From Cognatundibacterium aquatile (lineage in GTDB: Bacteria > Pseudomonadota > Gammaproteobacteria > Burkholderiales > Burkholderiaceae_D), in assembly GCF_014699135.1 (NCBI RefSeq), contig NZ_JACOFT010000004.1, positions 62,001 through 126,000 on the forward strand: a stretch of 64,000 nt of DNA, written 5' to 3'. The notes beneath the pieces are model-generated. The model was given only the letters and a program-made list of their open reading frames with translations, had not been told where the DNA came from and did not search any database. Numbering within the stretch: position 1 is the stretch's first letter; every line of letters starts with the position of its first letter. The translations under genes and the position numbers were made by a program. Shown piece after piece: positions 1-9,001 of the stretch.

Positions 1-188
1 ACAGATCATGCAACACAGTCAGGCAGTGAGACACCTGTCGGGCAATAAAACCAGAATGTGCTGTTGCATCTGACGCTATCGGAGCGTGGCGACAAGGACG
101 AAAACGCAAAGCAAAAGCTCGGGGACGATATGCCTGAAATAGCCATCACTTTTTTGCGTCATACCGAACGAAAACAGAAAGGAAAAAA

Positions 189-830
189 ATGTTTTTACGT
201 GGATTACTGATGTGTCTGGCGTTTTCCTCAAGCGCCAGTGCGCATGTTGTCATGGATGCGCTGAAAGTTGCAGATCAGAGTAAAGTCAGCGCATGGCATT
301 ATCGTGTGACATCCCATGAAAATGATAAGCTCAAAAGCGTAGGTGTGTTTGATCCGGCCAAAGAGAAAAAGCAGCAATGGTTGTTGGAGTCATTTGAAGG
401 CAGAACGCCCACAGAAAAAGAAACCAGAAAATTTCTCGAAAAAATGGAAAGTGCCGAGCAGGAAATGCTGAGCGCACAGGTCGATGAGAAATCCTTGCAG
501 GCGATAGATGCGGGCAATCATCCCAGACGCTGGCGTTTTCACATGCGTAAAGACGCTGATTTACGAGGCGTACCTCCTGACAAAATTGCAGGCATTATCA
601 CACTCAACGAAAAGGGCGATTTACAAAGAATGGAATACAGTAATACTGAAGCCTTCCGCGTCAAGATCATCCTCAAAATGAACCGCATTGTTGCCGTCAC
701 TGAATATGAAAAACAGGTAAACGGGGATAATCTGGTGAAGTCCGAAATGGTAGAAACCGATGTCTCGGTGATGGGAAAAGAAATTAGTCTCAAATTACGC
801 ACCGATTATCAAATTCTCCGCCATCAATAA
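189..830 (+). CDS. Exported protein of unknown function
   Basis: A 213-residue protein that I do not recognise. It opens with a typical Sec signal peptide: a short basic start, a hydrophobic core, and a small-residue end (SSASA) before His-Val-Val near residue 19. The mature part is highly charged, rich in Lys and Glu, has no further membrane segment, and looks like a soluble periplasmic protein. A good ribosome binding site (aaagga) lies just before the ATG, which supports this start. It stands alone: nothing clear lies upstream in the window, and a non-coding gap of about 360 bases follows. No catalytic motif is visible, so no function is proposed. Confidence 0.75.
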   Translation: MFLRGLLMCLAFSSSASAHVVMDALKVADQSKVSAWHYRVTSHENDKLKSVGVFDPAKEKKQQWLLESFEGRTPTEKETRKFLEKMESAEQEMLSAQVDEKSLQAIDAGNHPRRWRFHMRKDADLRGVPPDKIAGIITLNEKGDLQRMEYSNTEAFRVKIILKMNRIVAVTEYEKQVNGDNLVKSEMVETDVSVMGKEISLKLRTDYQILRHQ

Positions 831-1194
831 GCGTCATCAATAAGCGGCGTCAATCGATGCCATCTCTGGTGTATTACTTTGTTTCGCTGCGCTTGCTCAT
901 GTATGAGGAACCGCAAAACACAAACTTACAACCAGGCTTTCCGATCTCAGCTTGTCGTTGCGATACCGTTGTTTATATACATCGTGTTAAGACACATGTG
1001 CGGCAGCGTGGTGCAGGGCACGGGTTGCGGCTTACCGCTGTGTATGATTTTACTCAAATCGATTCAACAATTTCTTGCAATAAGAATTTTTCACTAACCC
1101 TATACTGGGCAGCAATCCGGCCTGTCATGATCGTGCCCGTCACGACTCGACAGCAGCGGGAGCCAATATGTATACCAAAAATAGGGAGACTGAC
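831..1194. other. Intergenic gap with no supported gene
   Basis: This 364-base gap lies between two small exported-protein genes. An open frame of about 110 codons crosses it, but its composition is not protein-like and it has no ribosome binding site, so it is not called. Its 3' end probably holds the promoter of the cache-domain gene: tatact at 1101-1106 resembles a -10 box, but the nearest ttgcaa at 1075-1080 is spaced too far away to be convincing. Confidence 0.4.
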
Positions 1195-1659
1195 ATGAAA
1201 AAAATCGGATCAATGATACTGGCATTTCTGATGACTGTTGCTGTATGCGGCGTGTCTTCAGCAGCAGAGGATCACGGCACTGCTGAACAGGCGACAGCAA
1301 TGGTAAAAAAAGCGATTGCCCACTTTAAAGCCAATGGCAAAGACAAGGCGCTGGCAGATTTCAACGATCCTTCCAACAAACAATTCCATGACCGCGATCT
1401 GTATGTCATTGCATTCGATATGGAAGGAACCATGCTCGCATCGGCGAATACCAAACTGGTCGGAAAACCGCTGATGGATTTTAAAGATGGCGACGGAAAA
1501 CTGGTGACCAAAGAAATGCTGCAGGTCGCAAAAACGAAGGGCTCAGGCTGGGTCGAATATCGCTGGCCTAATCCCATCACTAAATTGCTGGATCAAAAAA
1601 CGACGTACATAGAAAAAGTCGACAACTACCTGCTTGGTGTCGGCATTTACAAAAAATAA
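1195..1659 (+). CDS. Exported single cache-domain protein
   Basis: A 154-residue protein with an N-terminal signal peptide (basic KK, hydrophobic core, cleavage near VSSA-AED) followed by one small-molecule-binding cache-type domain. The family signature is seen in the 'lYviafDmeGtmLAsaNtklvGk' type stretch and the later 'GsGWVeYrWpnPit' stretch; these are typical of periplasmic sensor domains of chemoreceptors and histidine kinases. Here the domain is free-standing, with no transmembrane anchor after it and no signalling domain. I chose the ATG at 1195 over the upstream one at 1168 because an agggag ribosome binding site precedes it and the signal peptide starts there. Likely role: a periplasmic ligand-binding protein, with ligand and partner unknown. 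Confidence 0.8.
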   Translation: MKKIGSMILAFLMTVAVCGVSSAAEDHGTAEQATAMVKKAIAHFKANGKDKALADFNDPSNKQFHDRDLYVIAFDMEGTMLASANTKLVGKPLMDFKDGDGKLVTKEMLQVAKTKGSGWVEYRWPNPITKLLDQKTTYIEKVDNYLLGVGIYKK

Positions 1660-1798
1660 TAAATCGGTGCTTCCTTTCTCCTCCTCGCAAAGAGGGGAAA
1701 GGAGCTGCATCTAAGATTGCTGTTCTTTTGATTGTCATTAAAACAGTGAGAATCCGGCGGAATGATGCTTGCTCCTGAGTTACCTGGTGACGGCAGCA

Positions 1799-2182
1799 TC
1801 AGTAACGGTAGCAATGTGCTTGCTGACTATCACTGCGCATAAACGGCACTGTCTGTAGCTGAGAGGTTTCACGCTGGCATTGCTTTATGACTTCGGTGTA
1901 AGCTTGGATCGTATTCTCAGCGACGCTTTTTTTGTGTGCGTCTGCAATTGCTTTTGCGAGAGACGATTCTTTCATCTTTTTTTCTGCATTGAGCCATCGA
2001 TCATTTTCTCGAACTGCATCGACAATCAAGACATTTCTTATTTGACTCACCTGTGTAAGTAGCGGCGTCCTCGCCGTCATGCTTTCACTATCATTTGACT
2101 GCGCCCGCATTATTTCAACATCCGCCGCTAACGTTGATGCTGCCAGGCAGTAACTGAGAAGCAGGCTAAGAATTAACTTCAT
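1799..2182 (-). CDS. Small exported protein of unknown function
   Basis: A 127-residue protein I cannot assign. The first 19-20 residues form a Sec signal peptide (MKL, a leucine-rich core, then STLAA). The mature part is mostly polar and helical in character, with two cysteines near the C-terminus that could form a disulfide in the periplasm. It converges on the cache-domain gene, with about 140 bases between the stops; a GC-rich imperfect hairpin sits there near 1673-1705. The ribosome binding site is weak. Coding status rests mainly on the clean signal peptide. Confidence 0.6.
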   Translation of the reverse strand: MKLILSLLLSYCLAASTLAADVEIMRAQSNDSESMTARTPLLTQVSQIRNVLIVDAVRENDRWLNAEKKMKESSLAKAIADAHKKSVAENTIQAYTEVIKQCQRETSQLQTVPFMRSDSQQAHCYRY

Positions 2183-2426
2183 ATTGTGAACTACCTGAAC
2201 ACAGGTTTTAAAGGGATCAATAGCGGTACGCGTGTCGAACCGGTTGGCCTATTTTACCTGTGAATTTTTTAGCATCGGGAAACCTGGGTGTACATATCGT
2301 TTGCTTTAATGCATCAGAGGTGCAAAGCGATTGATGCGTACACAGTGCGTACACACCTAAAAGAACGGATAATGGCGCCTGATTTACTTTTAATGCGCTT
2401 TTGGCCGCTTTTTTGGAACACTCCTC

Positions 2427-4625
2427 ATGGAAATTAAAGTCAACTTTCTCGATAAGCTTCGCCTTGAAGCCAAGTTCGATGATTTCACGGTGATCGCTGA
2501 TCAGCCTATACGCTATAAGGGCGACGGCTCAGCGCCCGGGCCTTTTGATTACTTTTTGGCTTCATCGGCATTGTGCGCGGCGTACTTCGTGAAGTTGTAT
2601 TGCAACACGCGCAATATTCCTACTGAGAATATCCGTCTGTCGCAAAACAATATTGTTGACCCGGAAAACCGTTACGCGCAAATCTTCAAAATTCAGGTTG
2701 AGTTACCCGCCGATATTTCTGATAAAGATCGCCAGGGTATTTTGCGCTCAATTGAACGTTGCACTGTCAAAAAAGTCGTGCAGGAAGGCCCGCAATTTGT
2801 GATCGAAGAAGTCGAAAGTCTCGATGCCGATGCGCAAGCCTTGCTGACCCTGAATCCAGATGCGGATGCCGCGACCTATATCCTCGGCAAAGACTTGCCG
2901 TTAGAGCAAACCATCGCGAATATGTCAGGCTTACTCGCGGGTCTTGGCATCAAAATCGAAATCGCTTCGTGGCGCAATATCATTCCGAATGTGTGGTCAT
3001 TGCATATCCGTGATGCGCATTCACCGATGTGCTTTACCAATGGCAAAGGCGCGACCAAAGAAAGCGCTTTGGCGTCGGCGCTGGGCGAGTACATTGAGCG
3101 CCTGAGTAATAATCATTTTTACGCTGGTTCGTTTTGGGGCGAAGACATCGCCAATGCCGAGTTTGTGCATTACCCGAATGAAAAATGGTTCAAGCCGGGC
3201 AAAAAAGACGCGCTGCCAAAAGATATACTGGATGCATACAGCCTGGAGATTTACAACCCCGATAAAGAACTGCGTGGCTCGCACCTGATCGACACCAATT
3301 CGGGTAACGCAGAACGTGGTATTTGCTCATTACCATTCGTGCGCCAATCCGACGGCGAGACCGTTTATTTCCCATCGAACCTGATAGAAAACCTGTTTGC
3401 CAGCAATGGCATGAGTGCTGGTAATACGCTGGCTGAAGCGCAGGTGCAATGTCTGTCTGAAATTTTTGAACGCGCAGTCAAACGTGAAATTCTCGAAGGT
3501 GAAATCGCCTTGCCTGATGTGCCGCAAGACGTGCTGGCAAAGTATCCCGGCATCTTGGCTGGTATACAGGGATTGGAAGAACAAGGCTTTCCGGTGCTGG
3601 TCAAAGATGCTTCGCTAGGCGGGCAATATCCGGTCATGTGCGTGACCCTGATGAACCCGCGTACCGGCGGCGTATTTGCTTCGTTTGGTGCGCATCCCAG
3701 CTTTGAAGTTGCGTTGGAACGCAGTCTGACAGAATTGTTGCAGGGCCGTAGCTTTGAAGGCCTGAATGATTTACCGCAACCCACCTTCGTCAGCCAGGCT
3801 GTGACGGAGCCGAATAACTTTGTTGAACATTTCATCGATTCCAGTGGCGTCGTGTCATGGCGCTTCTTCAGTGCCAAAGCCGACTACGAATTTGTGGAAT
3901 GGGATTTCTCTGGTCAAGGTGAAAACTCCAATGCCGACGAAGCTGCAACCTTGTTTGGCATCCTCGGAGATATGGGCAAAGAATCCTACATGGCGGTGTA
4001 CGACCAGTTAGGCGCGACGGCTTGCCGCATCCTGGTGCCGGGTTATTCAGAAGTGTACCCCGTCGAAGATCTGATCTGGGATAACACCAACAAAGCCTTA
4101 TTGTTCCGCAGCGATATTCTGAATATACGTCAGCTCGATGACGATGCGCTGGAAGACTTGCTGGATCGTTTAGATAACAATGAGCTGGACGATTACAGCG
4201 ACATCGCCACCCTGATCGGCATTGAATTTGATGAAAATACAGTGTGGGGACAACTCACCGTGCTGGAATTAAAACTGCTGATCCATCTCGCCTTAGCGCA
4301 ACTCGACGACGCGCAGGATTTAACGCAAGCCTTCCTGCAATACAACGACAACAGCGTCGAACGCGGCTTGTTTTATCAAGCGCTCAACGTAGTGCTGGAA
4401 GTCACACTGGACGATGAATTAGAGTTGAACGATTACGAAGCCAATTTCCGCCGTATGTTTGGCAACGAGCGCATGGATGCGGCCATCGGATCGGTCAATG
4501 GCAGCGTACGCTTCTACGGTTTAACGCCGACGAGTATGAAACTGGAAGGTCTGGAGCGTCACCAGCGTTTGATTGACAGCTACAAAAAATTGCACGTGGC
4601 GCGGGCGAAAAGTACCAGTAAGTAG
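2427..4625 (+). CDS. ycaO: OsmC-YcaO fusion protein
   Basis: A 732-residue two-domain protein. Residues about 1-130 are OsmC-like (peroxiredoxin-like fold; 'GPFDYFLASSALCAAYF' carries the conserved small-residue/Cys helix). Residues about 165-580 form a YcaO domain; the two acidic helices that bind ATP/Mg in this family are visible as GEYIER near residue 220 and SEIFER near residue 345. The acidic C-terminal part, about 580-732, matches the extension of E. coli-type YcaO, which has been linked to RimO-dependent methylthiolation of ribosomal protein S12. Known YcaO enzymes activate amide backbones with ATP. No precursor peptide, McbB-like partner or RimO is nearby, so a RiPP role is not supported. 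The upstream 240 bases contain no gene. Confidence 0.85.
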   Translation: MEIKVNFLDKLRLEAKFDDFTVIADQPIRYKGDGSAPGPFDYFLASSALCAAYFVKLYCNTRNIPTENIRLSQNNIVDPENRYAQIFKIQVELPADISDKDRQGILRSIERCTVKKVVQEGPQFVIEEVESLDADAQALLTLNPDADAATYILGKDLPLEQTIANMSGLLAGLGIKIEIASWRNIIPNVWSLHIRDAHSPMCFTNGKGATKESALASALGEYIERLSNNHFYAGSFWGEDIANAEFVHYPNEKWFKPGKKDALPKDILDAYSLEIYNPDKELRGSHLIDTNSGNAERGICSLPFVRQSDGETVYFPSNLIENLFASNGMSAGNTLAEAQVQCLSEIFERAVKREILEGEIALPDVPQDVLAKYPGILAGIQGLEEQGFPVLVKDASLGGQYPVMCVTLMNPRTGGVFASFGAHPSFEVALERSLTELLQGRSFEGLNDLPQPTFVSQAVTEPNNFVEHFIDSSGVVSWRFFSAKADYEFVEWDFSGQGENSNADEAATLFGILGDMGKESYMAVYDQLGATACRILVPGYSEVYPVEDLIWDNTNKALLFRSDILNIRQLDDDALEDLLDRLDNNELDDYSDIATLIGIEFDENTVWGQLTVLELKLLIHLALAQLDDAQDLTQAFLQYNDNSVERGLFYQALNVVLEVTLDDELELNDYEANFRRMFGNERMDAAIGSVNGSVRFYGLTPTSMKLEGLERHQRLIDSYKKLHVARAKSTSK

Positions 4626-4721
4626 ACTGACGATGGAATATGCAGGGCGGGCGACACGTGCTCGCCTAGCAGTTTAGTTAACTGGCACTTTATCTGCACT
4701 GGCATTAATTCTATTTGTGTT

Positions 4722-6137
4722 TTATTTACTCTTGCCTCTCCTCGTCTTCGTCAAGATGCTTTTGTTCTTCGTATGACGCTTAGTCTCTTTTCCCCAAAGA
4801 TTCGCGAACAAATGGTCACCAATTATCCAGTTATCCACCAATGCAGTGAATTGCAGTCGCAACTTATTAAGCATGTTTTCGAGTGTGGGTATATAGTCAT
4901 CGTCCTCCTGCCAACGCTCGATTTCGCTAGCAAAGATATCTTGCTTTATCGATTTCAGATCCTTCCCCAGATTCTTGAAAACCCTCAACGCGTAACGATC
5001 TCGCGTTCCTAGTTTGGGCTCCCAATTTAAGAATCGATCTTTGGACGCGGGATCTGCTACCGCTGGAAGTCTGACTGAGGCTGGTGCGTTCACGTTCGCT
5101 GTCTCAAGAACTCCATCCTTACGCGCCGCCGCCGCTGTAATGTTGACCATGGCGTTTACGCGCTTGGATGGATCATCAGTGTAGTCTGTTAAGGGGTTAC
5201 TCTCAACATCTGTTCCCTTCCGTTTGCCGTGTGCCCACGCCGCAGGAGCTTTCTGATTTCCACTTCCTCGAAATCCTCCCTTGTGCGAACCTAAGTCAGA
5301 TGGAACGGTAACTTTGCTCTGCGGATTATTTTCTATCCCATAGGAGCACTTAAACGTCGCCTTACTAGGATCTTCCGCCGTGCCTTCCTCAACATCAACC
5401 TCGTACTCAATTCTCGGAGCGCTGTCGGGTTGCCTCTGGTGTTGCCGTTCTGCTGCACTTAAGAGTGCTTTCACTTTCTGTTCTACTTTTTGAGAATGAT
5501 CGGCATTCGCTTCGGTAGAGATAGGGTAGAGATTTTCTGGAATCGAAAATCCACCCAGATCATGGTTTAGCAAGTGCCCACGGACGACACCAGCCCTGGG
5601 GTAAGTCCTGCGTAAATGCTGCATCCAGGTCCAATTGACTCCCGTTGCCGTTCCAACGACGGGGTGGCGCACGTCGAGTTTTGCCTTCATCGACTTACCA
5701 ACAACGTGTGCTTCGGCCTCGCCATTTGGGCCGCTGTTGGTCACAACATGACCTGCATCATGGTTAATCTCGGTTGCCAGTTGGAGTGTGCCACCGGACG
5801 ATATAGTTGTTGGGTTCAATAACTGAACAATCGAATTCTTCGATTTGGTTTGCAGTTGATTCGCTTGTTCCACTCGTTGCACAGCTGGTGCATTCATTAT
5901 TACCCCCATTGCTTTGAGCTGCATGCTGCGATTGCTGTTTTGTGTCATCTGCTGCAATGCCTTGAGCTGGTGGCTTTGTGGACTGTTGTTGGCGGCGTTT
6001 TGCAATTGCCTCTGTACTGTGGCTTGCGGGCGCTGGTCAGTAAATTCACTTTGAACAGCACTCGCATTGCTGTGCTGGAGTCGCGCAGGTTGTGCTGCCT
6101 CGGGTTTTACGTGCTGCATCGCTGCGAATGAACTCAT
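4722..6137 (-). CDS. Effector-like protein with nuclease-type toxin domain
   Basis: A 471-residue protein built like a delivered toxin. Residues 1-100 are a Gln/Ala-rich, low-complexity leader that is clearly paralogous to the N-terminus of the neighbouring 885-aa protein: shared blocks include RPQAT, NNSPQSHQL, QLKAM and MNAPAVQRVE. Residues about 120-230 resemble the DNA/RNA non-specific endonuclease (beta-beta-alpha metal) toxins: VVRGHLLNHDLGG at 184-196, with His188 as the probable general base, followed by ENLYPISTEAN at 201-211. The start is set at the ATG at 6137, not 10 codons upstream, because the paralogue's start aligns there and an aggc/gagg-like site precedes both. No immunity gene is recognisable beside it. 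The nuclease call is motif-based; the C-terminal 240 residues are unassigned. Confidence 0.7.
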   Translation of the reverse strand: MSSFAAMQHVKPEAAQPARLQHSNASAVQSEFTDQRPQATVQRQLQNAANNSPQSHQLKALQQMTQNSNRSMQLKAMGVIMNAPAVQRVEQANQLQTKSKNSIVQLLNPTTISSGGTLQLATEINHDAGHVVTNSGPNGEAEAHVVGKSMKAKLDVRHPVVGTATGVNWTWMQHLRRTYPRAGVVRGHLLNHDLGGFSIPENLYPISTEANADHSQKVEQKVKALLSAAERQHQRQPDSAPRIEYEVDVEEGTAEDPSKATFKCSYGIENNPQSKVTVPSDLGSHKGGFRGSGNQKAPAAWAHGKRKGTDVESNPLTDYTDDPSKRVNAMVNITAAAARKDGVLETANVNAPASVRLPAVADPASKDRFLNWEPKLGTRDRYALRVFKNLGKDLKSIKQDIFASEIERWQEDDDYIPTLENMLNKLRLQFTALVDNWIIGDHLFANLWGKETKRHTKNKSILTKTRRGKSK

Positions 6138-6255
6138 GACTTGCCTCGTGTAAGGGAAATGCCACAAGAAAGAGAATCTATACTAATGGCAAAACCAATG
6201 GATTTATCCATGATTTGGTAATAATTTAATAACGTTAAAAAATAAAATCAGGAAT
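6138..6255 (-). repeat. Duplicated leader region, copy 1
   Basis: The bases directly upstream of the 471-aa effector gene are homologous, over roughly 105-110 bases, to those upstream of the 885-aa effector gene (9002-9115). Both copies hold taagggaaatgcca near the start codon, then an A/T-rich block with ggcaaaac and a terminal aaaaaataaaa. Identity by eye is about 70 percent with small gaps. The copy should carry the promoter and ribosome binding site, so the two genes are probably co-regulated. Confidence 0.7.
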
Positions 6256-6343
6256 ATGCGTAGAGGACATTGGCCAGCGGTGCTTACGGCATAGTCTACG
6301 ACCTTAAATTCACTACGCTTAACGTGGAAATTAATCCGATTAC

Positions 6344-9001
6344 TTATTCCACACCAAACTTCGCAAGAAAGTCTTCTTTGATCTTCAACACAATTTCACC
6401 CGGTACCCCTGTACCTTTGTTCGTTGATATTTCAACAGTCTGGCCGCTCATCAGGAGCTGGGTTATGCTTTCTATTTCATCAAATGACATCTTGGCGGCT
6501 TTGCCGTCCTTTGAGTCTTTTTCTATTCCTGCGGCGCGGCAATACATATCTGCCAGGCGAGCAGCACTGGTGTAGGACTGTGCTTGTTGAATCGCTTCGG
6601 TTTCTAGCGGTATGGGCTTATTTCTTATTTCCTCCCTTGGTGGGTGATAAACCGGTGGCCAGTCTTTTTCTTCCATGCTGTCGGGATAGCGTTCGTAGCC
6701 GGATACCAGAAAGTGTCTTTCAAAGCCGCGTGTATCTGTGGGCAGTGAGGCGTTTTCTATCCAGTCGACGAAGTTTTTACCGCTTTTGGTGGCTTTGTCT
6801 GGATACATCTTTTCAAGATTTTCCCGGAGTATGCGCCCCTCTGAGGCAGAGTTTCCCCACAGCGTTCCTCTTTGCTCTTGTTTAAGCGTACCGTTGCTTT
6901 CAAATTTCTCATGGCTGAAGAGATTAAAGCCGTCATTGCTGTCGTGCGCTTTGATCAGCATATTCGGTTCAGTGGGGTAGAGCATCTTGGGAAAGACCTT
7001 GGCGATTGCACCACGTATCAAGTGATCCCAACGATTAACGACTTGTGTGTTGTGAATGATCTGTTTGCAGCGTTGATCGACGAGTAGCGCGTCTTTGTCT
7101 TGCAGTTTGTCCAGAAGAATTGTCTTTGTTTTATCGATCTTGGTATCTTTGCCCACCACTTCACGATAGTCAGTAATAGTGGAATCGGCTTTGACAATTT
7201 CAGATTTCACATTAATTTCATTGATGCGGAAAAAGTTATAACCGCCAATGGCAAGCATAGGATTGTGTTCTTTTTGTCCAAGGGCTTCGCTGTATCGATC
7301 CAGTACGCCGGTGTCACTGAGTTCAGGGCCTTCGCCGGATGGAATCTTCAGGTCGATCGAGTCACCGTCTCCCGAGTGAATATAGACTGGGTCATTGTAT
7401 GCACTAAGTTTTGACACAAAGGATTTGGTTTGCGGGCTGGCGGTCACTGTTTCGCGGAAGATGCCGTAGGGCAGGTAGGATTTGTAACCTTTTTGTTGTT
7501 CCAGAAACTCTTTGGCTACTTTTGATTCATCACCATAGAGTGATAGAACACTGCGTAGTTTATCTATTGAAACATTCGCTCCATTTTTTTGCCATTGTGG
7601 TTGCCACAGAAAACCAAACGTACTCACGTTAGCAGCAAAGCCCGGCATTTTAAAACTACTGACAGCACTATCCAGTTTCGATGTTGTTTGGGTATACGCT
7701 GTTTCTGTAACGGGCTCGAAAGAGTTTAAACCGGCAACAATGGCAAGGCGGTTACCTTTTTCCTCTTCTGATCCGCTGATGGCATCACTGTAATAGGCGG
7801 GGGCGATATTATTGACACCTTTTTCTCCATAGTAAGACGCGAGGTTTACAACATAACCTACGGGTTTACTCTCCCGATTTTCGGGAACATCTTTACTCTT
7901 GTCATTTGAAGTGCGCTTGATGACTGTGGCATTTCCTGGGTCTACAACTTTAAACTTGTTTACATCGGGAACCATGCTGCCTACTGATTCATAGACAAAC
8001 GTATTGGGGTATAAAAGAGAGGCTGATCCCATGTAAAATTCAATCTCTGCTGTAATCTTTTCTCCGGTTATTTCGCGCTCTAGCTGCTCCACTACTTCTT
8101 TATCATCGATGAGCCGGTAATTTAATATGTTTTTCCATTCTCCCGCTACTGAGTGATCAAGAATGGCTTTTTTAGCTTTTCGGAATTTTGTTTTTGTCAG
8201 TCCATTGTTAACAAGCGTTTCATTGGTAGTAACATCCACCATCTTCGTTTGCACGCACTGGCTATCGGATGAAGATGTTGCTCCTGTACTTTTAATTTGT
8301 ACTGCGGTTTGCCCAGACGTTAATGCCTTTGCCCCCATTGCATCCGCCTCAGCCTCTAACCCCGCATCATCATTCACCGGCACTCCAGCCTTCATCAGCA
8401 TCGTCGGCTGCACGCGTCCTTGTGCCTGCTGCACGACGTGCCAGGCCTCGTGCGGCAAATGGCGCTCTTGCCCTGGGGCGACATGAATCTCACTGCCTTG
8501 CGCATAGGCGTGGGCATTCAATTGTGCTGGCTGTGAGGAGTTGTAGTGCACCTTGACATGATCCATGCTCATGCCGGACAGCGATTCGACACCGGATTTA
8601 AGATTGTCGGGCAGGCCAGTGTTATTTGGCTTAGGCGCTTCGGCTGCATCTGCTACGTCACGCTGGGCTGTTTCGGTTGCCGATTTAGCTTGGAGCGGTT
8701 CCTCTTCTTCCACCCGTTGCACAGCAGGCGCATTCATCATTGCGCTCATGGCTTTGAGCTGTGTGGCGCGAGCGCTGTTTTGCGCCATCTGTTGAAAGGT
8801 GTTGAGCTGATGGCTTTGCGGGCTGTTGTTGGCGGTGTCTTGTAGCTGACGCTGTGCGGTGGCTTGCGGGCGAAGGTCAGACAATTCGCTTTGAGCAGCA
8901 CTCGAATTTCTTTGCTGGTGTTGCGTTGCCAATTGGCTGCTGCGTTGCGCAGGTTGTGTTGCCTCGGTTTTCGCTTGCTGCATCGTTGCGGATAAACTCA
9001 T
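6344..9001 (-). CDS. DUF4157 (eCIS core) effector-like protein
   Basis: An 885-residue protein. Residues 1-110 are a Gln/Ala-rich leader shared with the adjacent 471-aa protein. Residues about 128-230 are a DUF4157/eCIS-core domain: 'GVESLSGMSMDHVKVHYNS', the zincin-like LPHEAWHVVQQ with HEAWH at 184-188, and the downstream LEAEADAMG with its acidic residues. This domain is typical of proteins linked to extracellular contractile injection systems. Residues about 240-885 show no motif I recognise; they are soluble, mixed alpha/beta in character, without membrane spans, and are the presumed effector or toxin part. No tube, sheath or baseplate gene lies in the window, so any injection system must be elsewhere. 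A ribosome binding site (gaggcgag) precedes the ATG. Confidence 0.8.
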   Translation of the reverse strand: MSLSATMQQAKTEATQPAQRSSQLATQHQQRNSSAAQSELSDLRPQATAQRQLQDTANNSPQSHQLNTFQQMAQNSARATQLKAMSAMMNAPAVQRVEEEEPLQAKSATETAQRDVADAAEAPKPNNTGLPDNLKSGVESLSGMSMDHVKVHYNSSQPAQLNAHAYAQGSEIHVAPGQERHLPHEAWHVVQQAQGRVQPTMLMKAGVPVNDDAGLEAEADAMGAKALTSGQTAVQIKSTGATSSSDSQCVQTKMVDVTTNETLVNNGLTKTKFRKAKKAILDHSVAGEWKNILNYRLIDDKEVVEQLEREITGEKITAEIEFYMGSASLLYPNTFVYESVGSMVPDVNKFKVVDPGNATVIKRTSNDKSKDVPENRESKPVGYVVNLASYYGEKGVNNIAPAYYSDAISGSEEEKGNRLAIVAGLNSFEPVTETAYTQTTSKLDSAVSSFKMPGFAANVSTFGFLWQPQWQKNGANVSIDKLRSVLSLYGDESKVAKEFLEQQKGYKSYLPYGIFRETVTASPQTKSFVSKLSAYNDPVYIHSGDGDSIDLKIPSGEGPELSDTGVLDRYSEALGQKEHNPMLAIGGYNFFRINEINVKSEIVKADSTITDYREVVGKDTKIDKTKTILLDKLQDKDALLVDQRCKQIIHNTQVVNRWDHLIRGAIAKVFPKMLYPTEPNMLIKAHDSNDGFNLFSHEKFESNGTLKQEQRGTLWGNSASEGRILRENLEKMYPDKATKSGKNFVDWIENASLPTDTRGFERHFLVSGYERYPDSMEEKDWPPVYHPPREEIRNKPIPLETEAIQQAQSYTSAARLADMYCRAAGIEKDSKDGKAAKMSFDEIESITQLLMSGQTVEISTNKGTGVPGEIVLKIKEDFLAKFGVE

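Noticed and set aside
857-1198. A frame of about 113 codons before the cache-domain gene
   Set aside because: No ribosome binding site, no domain, random-looking composition, and it overlaps the better-supported start at 1195.
1728-1742. TTGAT-TGTC-ATTAA, an FNR-like sequence
   Set aside because: One half-site has a mismatch, and it lies between the stops of two convergent genes, not at a promoter.
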